Source: Salipiger bermudensis HTCC2601 | GTDB taxonomy: Bacteria; Pseudomonadota; Alphaproteobacteria; Rhodobacterales; Rhodobacteraceae | Assembly: GCF_000153725.1 (NCBI RefSeq) | Contig: NZ_DS022277.1 | Span: 441,470-505,469, forward strand | Length of the DNA stretch: 64,000 bases | Direction: 5' to 3' | Shown here: piece by piece, positions 27,212 to 38,839 of the stretch | Numbering within the stretch: the stretch's first letter is position 1 | How the letters are laid out: every line of letters begins with the position of its first letter | Translations under genes and position numbers: made by a program | Notes under the pieces: generated by a model | Databases searched by the model: none | What the model saw: only the letters and a program-made list of their open reading frames with translations | Told to the model about the DNA's origin: nothing

Positions 27212-29095
27212 TCAGAGCAACGACAGAAGCGCCGCGCCCGCGTCACGGCCGTTCTGTTGCATGCCATGTGCGGTGTAGTGCGGGTCATCCGCGCCGCCGA
27301 GTTCGTTTCCGGTCTCCGGCACCACCACTCGAAAGCGGTCGATCGCCCACGCCGCGTCGCCGCTATCCTGATCGAGACGCAGCTGCGCCGCCCGCATCGC
27401 CGCCCCGCGACCGTCATAGGGGGCAGGCTCGTAGTGCTGACCGACGCTCCACATCACCATCGGCACATCGGCGATATCGGACCGCAGATCGCTGACGAAC
27501 TGGCGCATCTGGTCCATCCACTGACCCGAGACGCTGTAATCGCCTCCAAACAGGTCGTTCGCACCCTGGCTCCACACCATGCCGACAATCTCGTGCGCCG
27601 GCCCCAATGCATCGAGCGCGGCCTTCATGGCGAGGAGCTCGGACCACATCCGGCTGCCGGTGGTGGCCACGGCCGAGGATTTGCGCCAGTCCTCGGTGTT
27701 CATGAAACCCGACCCCGGGTCGCCGAGCGCCATCACGAGAAGCGGCCGCCCGCGCGCCGCCGACCAGCCGACCAGCGCACCGGCCACCGCATGGACGGGC
27801 GACATCCGCCGCGCCTCGACCGCCGCCACCGGCTCGATGCAGGGTTGCGGCACGTGGCGAACGCTGTCGGTGGTCGGATAATTGCCGGTCGCCCGCAGGC
27901 AGGGCATGTACCAGATGCGCGGATCGAAGGCGGTCTCCCGTGCCGAGGTCGGGATCTCGTCACCGAAGCGCTCGGACGTGGCATTGGCGCTGTTGCTGTC
28001 TCCGCCGACGATGATCACGTCGGAGGCCACGAGGTTGGGATCGACGGTGGACAGGTCGTAGGCGGCGATCGCCCCAACAGAGCCGTCGTAATCGGTGCTG
28101 GGTTGCAGATCGAGGCGCGTTGCCGCACTCGTCATGTCCGCGGCCGGGATGACCTCGTGATCCATGTAGGGTGCGGTCAGCTGGCGACTCGGCGACAGGC
28201 CCGGCGCAGCGAACCGCGCCCTCAGGCTGCCGGCGGAGACCTCTTGGTCGAAACGGATGAAATGGGCGTGCCCCGGTGTCAGCGCCGCCGCCAGTGACAA
28301 TCGCGCGGCCTGTCCCGCCGTGCCGCCCGCCACCGGGCTGCGCAGCCGTCCGTTCGCGACCTCCCAATTGCCCTGAAGGTCGATATGCGCCACGTCGTCG
28401 AGGGAGGACTGAGCCGCGGTGAAGAGGTTCGGCGGCGCCATCAGCCCCACCGGCCCCGCCCCTGCCGCGACCGAGATCGCAAACGCCGCAAGGCTCACGC
28501 TCGCGCCGTCCGCATCCGTGACCCCGAGGACAAGACCCGAGCGGGTCTCGACCTCGGTCGGCGTGCCCGCGATCGCCCCGCTCGACGGGTCAAACAGCAG
28601 ACCCGCCGGCAATTGCCCGGAGACCAGCGTGAAACTGTAGGGCGCGGTGCCGCCGCTCACGTCGGGAGAGAAGCTGTAGGCAACACCGACCGTTGCCGCG
28701 CTCGCAGGTGTCCCGGTCAGTGCCAGCGGATCCGAAGGATCCTGCGGATCTTGCGGGTCCTGCGGCTCCGGAGCGATCAGCGGCTGAACGCTGCGCCGGG
28801 CCACCATCTCGCCATGCATCAGCACCGAGATATTGTCGGCCACGCCTGCCCAGACATTGTAGACATAGCTGCGCCCTTCCTCGAGCACCTCGAGCGTCTC
28901 GGGGTCGAGGTCGACATCACCTTCGGCAGTCCGCTGGATCAGCGGCGCCTGCACGTGGTCTTCTGCCACGGTGACCGTGACGAACTGCCCCGGTGCGAGG
29001 CCGCTGACCCGGACCCGAAGCGTTTCTCCACAAAAATAGGCCAGCCGCCTGCTCAGCCCGCGCTGCGCCGCCTGTGCATCGATCATCTGTATCAC
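27212..29095 (-). CDS. SGNH/sialate-O-acetylesterase-type hydrolase with Ig-like domain
   Basis: From the GTG start this is a 627-aa protein. Its N-terminal beta-rich region (about 1-110) leads to a DPQDPQDPQDPSDP linker and a putative immunoglobulin (He_PIG) domain (about 120-205, with ASAATVGVAYSFSPDVSGGT and GLLFDPSSGAIAGTP). The SGNH esterase domain follows, with block I VIIVGGDSNSANA (about 360), block III-like VWSQGANDL (about 510) and the catalytic DPHYTAHG block near 602. WSQGxND resembles acetyl-xylan/sialate esterases that remove O-acetyl groups from carbohydrates. The GTG has GGAGG 6 bp upstream, better than the ATG three codons later. No Sec signal is obvious. It follows the export gene in an operon and may de-acylate the polymer or anchor to it. 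Confidence 0.75.
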   Translation of the reverse strand: MIQMIDAQAAQRGLSRRLAYFCGETLRVRVSGLAPGQFVTVTVAEDHVQAPLIQRTAEGDVDLDPETLEVLEEGRSYVYNVWAGVADNISVLMHGEMVARRSVQPLIAPEPQDPQDPQDPSDPLALTGTPASAATVGVAYSFSPDVSGGTAPYSFTLVSGQLPAGLLFDPSSGAIAGTPTEVETRSGLVLGVTDADGASVSLAAFAISVAAGAGPVGLMAPPNLFTAAQSSLDDVAHIDLQGNWEVANGRLRSPVAGGTAGQAARLSLAAALTPGHAHFIRFDQEVSAGSLRARFAAPGLSPSRQLTAPYMDHEVIPAADMTSAATRLDLQPSTDYDGSVGAIAAYDLSTVDPNLVASDVIIVGGDSNSANATSERFGDEIPTSARETAFDPRIWYMPCLRATGNYPTTDSVRHVPQPCIEPVAAVEARRMSPVHAVAGALVGWSAARGRPLLVMALGDPGSGFMNTEDWRKSSAVATTGSRMWSELLAMKAALDALGPAHEIVGMVWSQGANDLFGGDYSVSGQWMDQMRQFVSDLRSDIADVPMVMWSVGQHYEPAPYDGRGAAMRAAQLRLDQDSGDAAWAIDRFRVVVPETGNELGGADDPHYTAHGMQQNGRDAGAALLSLL

Positions 29096-29206
29096 GCAAA
29101 ACCTCCACGGTGGATTCCGCATGAGGCTAGGGCACACCGGATTAACCAGGCCCGACGGCTCCGAACGTTGCCACGGCCATGCTCATGGCGCGGCGCGGGG
29201 CATGTC

Positions 29207-30421
29207 TCAGTTCGCGACCTCGTCCTCGAGGGGGCGGATCGCGACCAACAGCGTGTCACCAGGCAGGATCGGCGTGGACATGGAGATTTCTCCCTCGGTG
29301 CCGGTGTCACTGCGGCGGCTCTGGATCTCGAAATCCAGCCCGACGATCTGCGACGCCACCACGGCGGCAGCACTGCCGCTGCTGAGGATACTCACCTGTT
29401 CCACGGCCTCGCTGTAGGAGATCGTCTGCAATGCAATCTGCTCGCGGGCGTCATTCACCCCGTCGAGCGCATCCTGCCGCTGCGTGGCGAGATACTGCAC
29501 CCGTTCGCGCTGCGCCGAAGCGATGGCACGGGTCGCGTTGATCTTCGCGGCCTCGAGTTCGAGAACCTTGCTGCGCGCATCGGCCTCGCGCTGCTCCGCC
29601 GCCGAGAGGTTCGACGCGGTCTGCAGGCCGCGTTCGGAAAGCTGGCGCGCCGCCGCGAGCGCATCCGCGGTGCTGGCGACGATCTCGTCCTGAACGGAGA
29701 TCCGCGCGTCGAAGTTCTCGCGCTGGTTCTCGATCGTAGCGATCTCGCTCTCCCAGAATTCCAGAAGCGTGCGCGTGCGCTCGCGCAGCGCGTCGAGCTG
29801 AGCCTGACGCTCCGAGACCATACCCTCGAAGTTCACAAGCCCCGGCGCCGGAACCCCCTGCATCAGGGCGGAGTCGACCGACACCGGCGCATCGCCTTCG
29901 GCCAGACGGGCCTGATGATAGGCCAGATCCGCAACCGCTCGGGCGAGATTGAGGTTCGCGACTTTCATGTCGTTCTCGACCATCGAACGCAGACGCAGAA
30001 TCTCGGTTCGGGTCAGCCCCTGCACCTGACTGCCGCCGGCCATGGCGAGGGCGGAAGAGACGGTCATCCCGGGAAAGAACTCGACCATGCCGGGGTTGAG
30101 CACGTCACCAGCGACGATCACCGGGGCATAGGAGACGAGCATCAGGCTCACGTCGGGATCAACGAAAAACCCCTGAGCGACAAGCTCCGCCTCGACCATG
30201 GACTCGGCCTCATCGAGGGTCAGGTCGGCGACGGTGATCCCGCCGACATCTACGAGCCGGATCTGACCGTTGGCATCAACGACCGCGCTGACTTCCTCTT
30301 CCTCGCCGGACCGGCGCACCTCGACCACGTCGCCCGGCGCCAGCCGGTATTCCTGTGCCCCCGCGACAGAGGCAAACGCCACGATACCGAGAAAGCTGAG
30401 CAGTCGGAGCCCGATACACAT
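29207..30421 (-). CDS. exoF: ExoF-like outer-membrane polysaccharide export protein
   Basis: This is a 404-aa protein with a signal peptide (residues 1-21, ending ASVAGA-QEY). A poly_export domain begins EYRLAPGDVVEVRRSG and an SLBB-like segment (VIVAGDVLNPGMVEFFPGMTV) follows. A long helical/coiled-coil part (about 190-345) and a C-terminal beta segment with LPGDTLLVAI complete it. This arrangement is that of ExoF in the succinoglycan system, an OPX protein with an extended periplasmic helical region. It forms the exit path for the polymer with ExoP. AAGGA precedes the ATG at 30421. The upstream extension of the frame is rejected because the signal peptide starts here. The downstream esterase gene is about 110 bp away. 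Confidence 0.88.
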   Translation of the reverse strand: MCIGLRLLSFLGIVAFASVAGAQEYRLAPGDVVEVRRSGEEEEVSAVVDANGQIRLVDVGGITVADLTLDEAESMVEAELVAQGFFVDPDVSLMLVSYAPVIVAGDVLNPGMVEFFPGMTVSSALAMAGGSQVQGLTRTEILRLRSMVENDMKVANLNLARAVADLAYHQARLAEGDAPVSVDSALMQGVPAPGLVNFEGMVSERQAQLDALRERTRTLLEFWESEIATIENQRENFDARISVQDEIVASTADALAAARQLSERGLQTASNLSAAEQREADARSKVLELEAAKINATRAIASAQRERVQYLATQRQDALDGVNDAREQIALQTISYSEAVEQVSILSSGSAAAVVASQIVGLDFEIQSRRSDTGTEGEISMSTPILPGDTLLVAIRPLEDEVAN

Positions 30422-30590
30422 GGTTTCAATTCCTTCCGTTACAATCGGCCGAAGTGTTGCCGCACATGGCGTCAGAAACAACTCAATTATTGCCCCGCTG
30501 CAGCGGAAGTCGCGCCTTTGTGGCGCGCCGGCCCGACCGGTGACACGCCCACCGCGGCCATACGTGGCGACGGCAAGTCTGCCGAACAGA

Positions 30591-31964
30591 TCAGCCGAGA
30601 ACTGCCCGGTGCAGCGCAGCAAGCCCCGCAGCCATGAGCGCCTCCGCCCCGGCCTTGTCCGACGCCTCGACATAGAGCCGCAACTCCGGTGCGTTTCCGG
30701 AGGGGCGCACATGCACGATGCAACCGTCGGTCAGCGTCATCCGGACACCGTCGGTCAGATCCGTGCCGGCCTCATCACCTCCAAGCTCGGCCAAAAACGA
30801 TGCGCGCGCCTCGGCGCTGTCTGCGAGCCGCGCCACGAAGGGTTGCGAGCGCTCCTGTGGCACCTCCTGCAAACGATCCGCCATCGTCACCACCGGCGGC
30901 TCCTGCGCCACCCGCGCCGAGACCGTGCCGTTTCCGGCTGCGATCAGCGTCATGATCAGCGGCAACATGCAGTCGCGTGTGGCGAGCGATGCCAGCGGAC
31001 CCGCCGGGCCCTGCGCCTCGAAGCCCAGCAGGAAGCCCCCGTTGGCCTCGTAGCCCACCACCTTGCCGCCGGCCTCTTCCATGCCCGCGATCACGAAGGG
31101 CGAGCCGATCCGGGTCAGCCTTACCGCCCCGAACCCCTTCTTCTGCACGCCCGAGTTCGACGAGATCGGCGTCACCACCGTCTCGGCCCCCAGCATCTCG
31201 GCGGTGATCTGGCCCATGACGTCGCCCGGCACGATGGTGCCGGTCTCGTCCGACAAGAGCGGCCGGTCGCTGTCGCCATCGGTCGAGACCAGCGCGTCGA
31301 GCCCGTCGGCCTTGACCCACGCCGCGATCTGCGCACGCGTGTCTGGATCGACCGCCTCGGTGTCGACGGGAACGAAGGTCTCCGAGCGGCCATATTCGAC
31401 CACCTCCGCCCCAAGCCCCTGCAGGATCGCGGCGAGATCGTCGCGGCCCACGGCAGAATGGGCATAAAGCCCGATCCTGCGCCCGTTGAGCGCGAACGCG
31501 CCACAGGCCTCGATATAGCGTTCGACGAAGCGCGCGGCGGCGTCCTCGTCCTGCGCCATTTCGCTCTCGGCCGTGCCTGTCGCACGCCCGAGCGCGCCGT
31601 TGATCGCCGCCTCGTCGGTCTTGGTGATCTCGCCGGTCCGAGAATAGAACTTCAGCCCGTTGCGATCCGCCGGGATGTGGCTGCCGGTCACCATGATCGC
31701 CCCGGCGCCGACCTCCTGTGCCGCCAGCGCAAGCGCCGGCGTCGGAAGCGCCCCGCAATCGATGACCCGGACGCCCTCGGCCCGCGCCGCCGCCGCAATA
31801 TCCGCCGCGATGCGCGGGGAGGACGGGCGCAGATCGCGCCCGAGGCACAGCCCGTTGCCGATGTCGCAGGCCGCGATGAAGGCCCGCACGTGGTCGGCGA
31901 CCAGCTCGGGCGTCAGCTCTGTCACCAGGCCGCGCAGGCCGCTGGTGCCGAATTTCGGTGCCAT
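30591..31964 (-). CDS. manB: phosphomannomutase
   Basis: This is a 457-aa alpha-D-phosphohexomutase. Family elements are FGTSGLRG at the N-terminus, the phosphoserine loop MVTGSHIPADRNGLK (about 92-106), the metal-binding DGDSDRPL (about 225-232), sugar-binding ANGGFLLG, and the phosphate-binding RPSGNAPELRLYVEA near the C-terminus. The active loop reads TGSHIP rather than TASHNP, a variant seen in several proteobacterial phosphomannomutases. It converts mannose-6-phosphate to mannose-1-phosphate for the guanylyltransferase encoded 41 bp upstream, so GDP-mannose (or a derived sugar) is probably a donor for the polymer. Confidence 0.88.
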   Translation of the reverse strand: MAPKFGTSGLRGLVTELTPELVADHVRAFIAACDIGNGLCLGRDLRPSSPRIAADIAAAARAEGVRVIDCGALPTPALALAAQEVGAGAIMVTGSHIPADRNGLKFYSRTGEITKTDEAAINGALGRATGTAESEMAQDEDAAARFVERYIEACGAFALNGRRIGLYAHSAVGRDDLAAILQGLGAEVVEYGRSETFVPVDTEAVDPDTRAQIAAWVKADGLDALVSTDGDSDRPLLSDETGTIVPGDVMGQITAEMLGAETVVTPISSNSGVQKKGFGAVRLTRIGSPFVIAGMEEAGGKVVGYEANGGFLLGFEAQGPAGPLASLATRDCMLPLIMTLIAAGNGTVSARVAQEPPVVTMADRLQEVPQERSQPFVARLADSAEARASFLAELGGDEAGTDLTDGVRMTLTDGCIVHVRPSGNAPELRLYVEASDKAGAEALMAAGLAALHRAVLG

Positions 31965-32005
31965 TGTCTCTGGTCCCTCAGTCAGTTGCGCAAGGCGGAC
32001 GGCGC

Positions 32006-33439
32006 TCAGCCCTTCGCCCCCTGCCCCCGCGAATAGACATCCTCGTAGCGCACGATGTCGTCCTCGCCCACATAGGAGCCGGTCTGCACCTCGATCAGAA
32101 CCATCGGCACCTTGCCGGGGTTCTCCATCCGGTGTTTCGCGCCGAGCGGGATGTAGATCGACTCGTTCTCGGTCACCAGTTTGACGGTGTCGTCGCAGGT
32201 CACCTTGGCCGTCCCCTCGACCACGATCCAGTGCTCGGAACGGTGGAAGTGGCTCTGCAGCGACAGCGAAGCGCCGGGATGCACGACGATGCGCTTCACC
32301 TGGAAGCGCGAGCCGACCACGAGGCTCTCGAACCAGCCCCAGGGACGGCGATCCTTGGGGAACTCCACCGCCTGCTTGGCACCCTTCGCCTTCAGCGCGT
32401 TGACCGCAAGCTTGACGTCCTGCGCCCGATCCTTGGGCGCGACGAGCACGGCGTCGTTCATCGCCACCGCGACGATGTCCTTCAGGCCGATGCCGACCAG
32501 CTCCACGGTCTCGCTGTCAGACCGCAGCAGCGAGCCCGCACAGTCGATCGCCGTGGCGGTGCCGTGGGTCACGTTGCCGCTCTCGTCCGGCCCGGCCTCG
32601 CGCCAGATCGCGTCCCAGCCACCAAGATCCGACCAGCCGGCATCGAAGGGCACAACCTCGAGGCCTGCGGCCTTTTCCATCACCGCGTAGTCGATCGAGA
32701 TGTCCTCGGCCCGCGACCACGGCTCCGCCGCGAGCCGCAGGAAGCCCAGATCGATCTGTGCCTCGTTGACCGCCGCGGTCACCGGCGCGACGAGCTGGCT
32801 GGCATGGGTATCGAACGCGGCGAGGATGTCCTTGACCCGGAACAGGAAGATGCCGGCATTCCAGAGGAACCCGCCGCTGGCGAGCATCTCGGCCGCCGTC
32901 GCGGCATCCGGTTTCTCGACAAAGCGCTTGAGCGGCACGGTGTCACCGCCGCTCCCGTCCAGTTCGAGATAGCCATAGCCGGTCTCGGGCCGGTCCGGGC
33001 GGATGCCGAACAGCACCAGCTTGCCCGCCTCGAGCGCTTTCAGCCCGGTCTCGACCGCGGCGCGGAAGGCTTCGGTATCAGCGACCTCGTGATCTGCCGG
33101 CGCCACCAGCATCGCGGCGTCGGGATCCTTGGCATGCAGGTACAGCGCCGTTGCAAGCACCGCCGGCGCGGTGTTGCGCCCCTCGGGCTCGATCAGGATC
33201 GCGCCGGGGTCGATGCCGACGGCGGCGAGTTGTTCGGTCACGATGAAACGGAAATCCGAGTTGGTCACGGCGATGGGCTTGTCGAAGCAGGCCGCCCCGC
33301 TCAGCCGCATCACGGTCTTCTGAAACAGGCTCTCTTCCTCGAGAAGGCTGGCAAACTGCTTCGGAAAGCTCTTCCGCGACACCGGCCAGAGGCGTGTGCC
33401 GGAACCACCACAGAGAATGACGGGGGTGATCTTTGTCAT
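32006..33439 (-). CDS. manC: mannose-1-phosphate guanylyltransferase / mannose-6-phosphate isomerase
   Basis: This is a 477-aa bifunctional type II enzyme. The N-terminal nucleotidyltransferase has VILCGGSGTRLWPVSRKSF followed by PKQF (residues 7-29) and the FVEKPD block. The C-terminal cupin is a PMI-II domain with VHPGASLSLQSHFHRSEHW carrying the metal-binding histidines. Length and order match CpsB/AlgA/ManC. It makes GDP-mannose from fructose-6-phosphate together with the mutase encoded next. It is probably the first gene of a minus-strand operon that runs manC, manB, exoF, esterase. GAAGGAG lies about 10-11 bp before the ATG. Confidence 0.92.
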   Translation of the reverse strand: MTKITPVILCGGSGTRLWPVSRKSFPKQFASLLEEESLFQKTVMRLSGAACFDKPIAVTNSDFRFIVTEQLAAVGIDPGAILIEPEGRNTAPAVLATALYLHAKDPDAAMLVAPADHEVADTEAFRAAVETGLKALEAGKLVLFGIRPDRPETGYGYLELDGSGGDTVPLKRFVEKPDAATAAEMLASGGFLWNAGIFLFRVKDILAAFDTHASQLVAPVTAAVNEAQIDLGFLRLAAEPWSRAEDISIDYAVMEKAAGLEVVPFDAGWSDLGGWDAIWREAGPDESGNVTHGTATAIDCAGSLLRSDSETVELVGIGLKDIVAVAMNDAVLVAPKDRAQDVKLAVNALKAKGAKQAVEFPKDRRPWGWFESLVVGSRFQVKRIVVHPGASLSLQSHFHRSEHWIVVEGTAKVTCDDTVKLVTENESIYIPLGAKHRMENPGKVPMVLIEVQTGSYVGEDDIVRYEDVYSRGQGAKG

Positions 33440-33590
33440 AGAGAACCAACTTCTCCTTCAAGTGCCGCGAACCGCTTCGCTTTTGCCCGGACGGTAACCC
33501 AGAGGTCCTCGAGTTGCCAGAAGCAGTCATTGGGCGTTGCAATTTTGCCGGTCGGCTGTGCCTCTACGCTCGCCTCGGCCTGCCCGGACC

Positions 33591-33622
33591 AAAAACGCCC
33601 CCACGGCGTTCCGCGGGGGCGT
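33591..33622 (-). terminator. intrinsic terminator of the BCCT transporter gene
   Basis: On the minus strand an 8-bp stem (ACGCCCCC with GGGGGCGT), extended by an inner CGG/CCG stem, is followed by TTTTT. It lies about 50 bp after the stop of the transporter gene at 33672 and before the manC promoter region. Confidence 0.88.
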
Positions 33623-33671
33623 CAGTCTCGGGCGGGTCAGCCGGCCTCAGCCAAGAGACCGGTAATCCGGT

Positions 33672-35339
33672 CTACTCCGCCGGGTTGACCTGACCTCCCG
33701 GAACGCCGTCCTCGCGCCCCCGGTCGCGCTCGACATAGGCATCGTGGATGTCGCCGGGCATGTTGTGCTCGGCCTCGCGGTCGCTGCGATAGCGCTGGCG
33801 ATGGCGGTGCATCATCAGGTTGTCCCAGCGCAGCGCCCGTACCAGCGCCCAGGCGATCAGGAACAGCACCACGGCGAAGGGGAAGCCCGCCACCACCGCG
33901 GCCGCCTGCAACGCCTCGAGCCCGCCTGCCAGCAGCAGCACAGAGGCCACAGCGCCCTCGGCCACGGCCCAGAAGATGCGCTGGATCTTCGGCGGATTGG
34001 GGTCGCCGCCGGCTGTCAGCATGTCGATCACGAAGCTGCCCGAATCCGACGAGGTCACGAACCACATCACGATCAGCACGGTGGTGAACAGCGCCGTCAG
34101 GCTCGAGAGCGGGAAATACTCCAGCAGCACGAACATGGTGTTGGCATAGTTCTCCTGTGTCGCCTCGACCAGCGCCTGATCACCGCCAAGAGAGATCGAG
34201 ATCGCGGTGCCACCGAAAGCGGTGAACCAGAAGAACATGATCGTGCAGGGCAGCAGCATCACGCCGAGCATGAACTCGCGCACCGTGCGGCCGCGGCTGA
34301 TGCGGGCGATGAACACGCCGACGAACGGCGCCCAGCTCACCCACCAGGCCCAGTAGAAGATCGTCCAGCTGTCCTGCCAGGTGCTGCCCTCGTTGCCGCC
34401 GACCCAGCCTTCGTTCCAGGTTCCGAGCTGGATGAGACGACTCAGGTAGTAGCCGTAATTGTCGACGAACGTGTCGAAGATGAAGAGCGTCGGGCCGACG
34501 ATCAGCATGAAGGCCAGCAGGATGATGGTCAGAACGATGTTGATGTTCGACAGCCGCTTGATGCCGCCGTCGAGACCGGCCACCACCGAGATCGTCGCCA
34601 TCAGCGTGATCGCGGCGATGATCATGATCTGCACGCCGGCATTGTTGGGCACGCCGAAGACCTGCTCGAGCCCGGCATTCACCTGCGTTGCACCAAGGCC
34701 CAGCGAGGTGACGATGCCGAACATGGTGCCGAACACGGCAACGATGTCGACCACGTCACCCCAGAAGCCATAGACCTTGTCGCCGATCAGCGGGTAGAGC
34801 GTCGAGCGGATCGACAGCGGCAGGCCCTTGCGGAAATGGTAGTAGGCCAGCGCGAGGCCCACCACGGCGTAGATCGCCCAGGCGTGGAAGCCCCAGTGCA
34901 TGAAGCTGAGCGCCATTGCCTCCTGCGCGGCGGCGACGCTCTGCGCCTCTTCCACCGGCGGAGCGAGAAAGTGGTACATGGGCTCGGCCACACCCCAGTA
35001 GATCAGCCCGATGCCGATCCCGGCGCTGAACAGCATCGCGGTCCAGGAAAAAATCGAATACTCCGGGTCTTCGTCCATGCTGCCGAGGCGCACGTCCCCG
35101 AACGGCCCGATGGCCATGATGACGACGAAGAGCAGGAGAGCGTTCACCAGCAGGATCATCGCCCAGCCGAGATAGCGGGCCAGAATGCTCTGAAGTCCAG
35201 TGAAGATGGTGTTGGCGAGGTCGTTGAACAGGACGCCAAAGAGAATGAAGCCGACGATCAGGCCGGCGGAAACGATGAAGACGGGCCGGTGAACCTTTGG
35301 AAAGATCCAGAAGGATTCTTGCGGTCTCATTTGCTTCAT
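33672..35339 (-). CDS. BCCT-family (betaine/choline/carnitine) transporter
   Basis: This is a 555-aa inner-membrane protein with twelve predicted membrane segments. The family signature GIGIGLIYWGVAEPMYHF is at about 109-126, and the substrate/ion-site helix region reads FYWAWWVSWAPFVGVFIARI, with the conserved tryptophans. The C-terminal tail (about 510-555) is charged and rich in Arg/Glu, like the osmosensing tails of some members. It imports quaternary ammonium compounds (glycine betaine, choline, possibly DMSP) with sodium or protons, useful in a saline habitat. The substrate cannot be fixed from the sequence. GGGAG lies 6 bp before the ATG. It is monocistronic. Confidence 0.92.
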   Translation of the reverse strand: MKQMRPQESFWIFPKVHRPVFIVSAGLIVGFILFGVLFNDLANTIFTGLQSILARYLGWAMILLVNALLLFVVIMAIGPFGDVRLGSMDEDPEYSIFSWTAMLFSAGIGIGLIYWGVAEPMYHFLAPPVEEAQSVAAAQEAMALSFMHWGFHAWAIYAVVGLALAYYHFRKGLPLSIRSTLYPLIGDKVYGFWGDVVDIVAVFGTMFGIVTSLGLGATQVNAGLEQVFGVPNNAGVQIMIIAAITLMATISVVAGLDGGIKRLSNINIVLTIILLAFMLIVGPTLFIFDTFVDNYGYYLSRLIQLGTWNEGWVGGNEGSTWQDSWTIFYWAWWVSWAPFVGVFIARISRGRTVREFMLGVMLLPCTIMFFWFTAFGGTAISISLGGDQALVEATQENYANTMFVLLEYFPLSSLTALFTTVLIVMWFVTSSDSGSFVIDMLTAGGDPNPPKIQRIFWAVAEGAVASVLLLAGGLEALQAAAVVAGFPFAVVLFLIAWALVRALRWDNLMMHRHRQRYRSDREAEHNMPGDIHDAYVERDRGREDGVPGGQVNPAE

Positions 35340-35510
35340 GCGGGGCTCCCTATCGGTGTTCTCGTTACCGACGGAACGCCCCGCACTCCAAAAGGTTCAC
35401 AAGGGAGTGAGCTTATTCTCCGAGATGGAACCGGCGGGCCCCTGCCGAGAGGGGTGATCCGCTGCGCCCGGTTCCCGCCGAAGCCGGCAGGCGCAGCGGT
35501 CAAAGGCAGG

Positions 35511-37595
<2,085 letters not shown>

Positions 37596-37971
37596 GGCAG
37601 GTTCCGGGATCATGGGGAGGGGAGATGCGGAGAGAGCTGCGACCGGGCGGCAGGCACAACCTGCGAAAGGCGATGTGGCATTCGCGTGGGCATCCTCTCG
37701 GGGTCGCTCGGGTGTCTTTGGGGTCTGCGCGGTCGTGTTGCCCGGCGGCGACTGAAAGGGGGAGACTCGCAGGCCGGACATCCGCTGACCACCAGCCTAA
37801 CCTCTCCGAGCTGTTCTGGTTCCCAACTTTCTTCGGACGCGTGTCGAATTCCGGCGGGCCGATATGTTTGGCACCGCGCCAGAGCCCCGCATCGGTCGAA
37901 ATCCGCCAGCGCCCGTCGAGTCTTCGAACGGCCCGCTTGCACCCGCTTTCGCCTGCGCCTAATTCCCGGCC

Positions 37972-38664
37972 ATGGCTTCGAAAATCTTCGTCATGGACAT
38001 GCGCGACGACGGCACCTGCCGTCTCTCCCTGAGCTTCCGGGGAGACCGCGGCACCGGCATCAGCCGCCTCTCCTGCGACCTGTCGCGGGACGACCTCCTG
38101 CAGCTCGCGGTCTTTGCCGAGGCCAGCGGATTGCGCGACGCGCTCGGCGAGTCCGAGCCCTCCGAGCTCGAACTCGAGGGGCTGACGGTGGCCGACGATC
38201 CCAAGCGCGGCGAACTGACGATGATCCGCCAGCAGGGCTACTCCGAGCAATCCGCCAAGGTCGGCCGGGCGGTGTTCCAGGCCGAGATGGCGGGCGTGGT
38301 GGAGGTCTGCCTGACCCGCGCCGAAGAGTCCAAGCACGGCGAGACGCTGCGCGCGCTGCTGTCCGAGCTCACCCCACCCGAGCCGCTGCTCGCCGGGCTG
38401 AGCCCCGATGTGGCGGAGATGACGCTCTACCGGCTGCGCGAGATCACCCTGATGCTGCTGGCAGCCAGGGCGGCAGAGCGCGGCTCGTCTCTGGGCCGGC
38501 TCCTGCGGGCCAAGAAGAGCCGCGAGCGCGCCGAGGCCGAGATCACCGCCTACCTCTCGGCGCTGGCAGGCAACCTGCTGCCCCGCCAGGTGCGCCGTGC
38601 CCGCGAGGCGCGTCTGGGCCTGCGGGTGATCGACAATCCGGGGAAAATGTCGGAGCGGAGCTAG
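37972..38664 (+). CDS. hypothetical protein, unknown family
   Basis: This is a 230-aa soluble protein with no signal peptide or membrane segment. The N-terminal half is acidic and beta-rich (KIFVMDMRDDGTCRLSLSF). The C-terminal third is helical and strongly basic (about 175-215, RLLRAKKSRERAEAEI and RRAREARLG). Codons are almost all G/C-ending, as in neighbouring genes, which supports real coding despite a poor ribosome site before the ATG. I do not recognise it. It lies alone between glgX (divergent) and the PQQ dehydrogenase (convergent). A long antisense open frame over it has no family features. Confidence 0.6.
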   Translation: MASKIFVMDMRDDGTCRLSLSFRGDRGTGISRLSCDLSRDDLLQLAVFAEASGLRDALGESEPSELELEGLTVADDPKRGELTMIRQQGYSEQSAKVGRAVFQAEMAGVVEVCLTRAEESKHGETLRALLSELTPPEPLLAGLSPDVAEMTLYRLREITLMLLAARAAERGSSLGRLLRAKKSRERAEAEITAYLSALAGNLLPRQVRRAREARLGLRVIDNPGKMSERS

Positions 38665-38839
38665 AACCTCGGCGTTGTTCTGCGGCGCGCTTCTGTACGT
38701 GCCGGATGAATAGAGCCTCGCGTCGTCGCGCGGCGGCCTGCGGCCTCGTTCCGCGCAGGCAACGCGCTCGACGGTCGAACGGCATTGCCAGCGATAGAGA
38801 CGCACCTTTCGGCGCGCCTCTCGCGTCTCGTCAGTGTGA

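Noticed and set aside
28725-28770. Nine-base tandem repeat (tcctgcgga type)
   Set aside because: It encodes the DPQ linker of the esterase in frame and is best explained as protein linker repeats.
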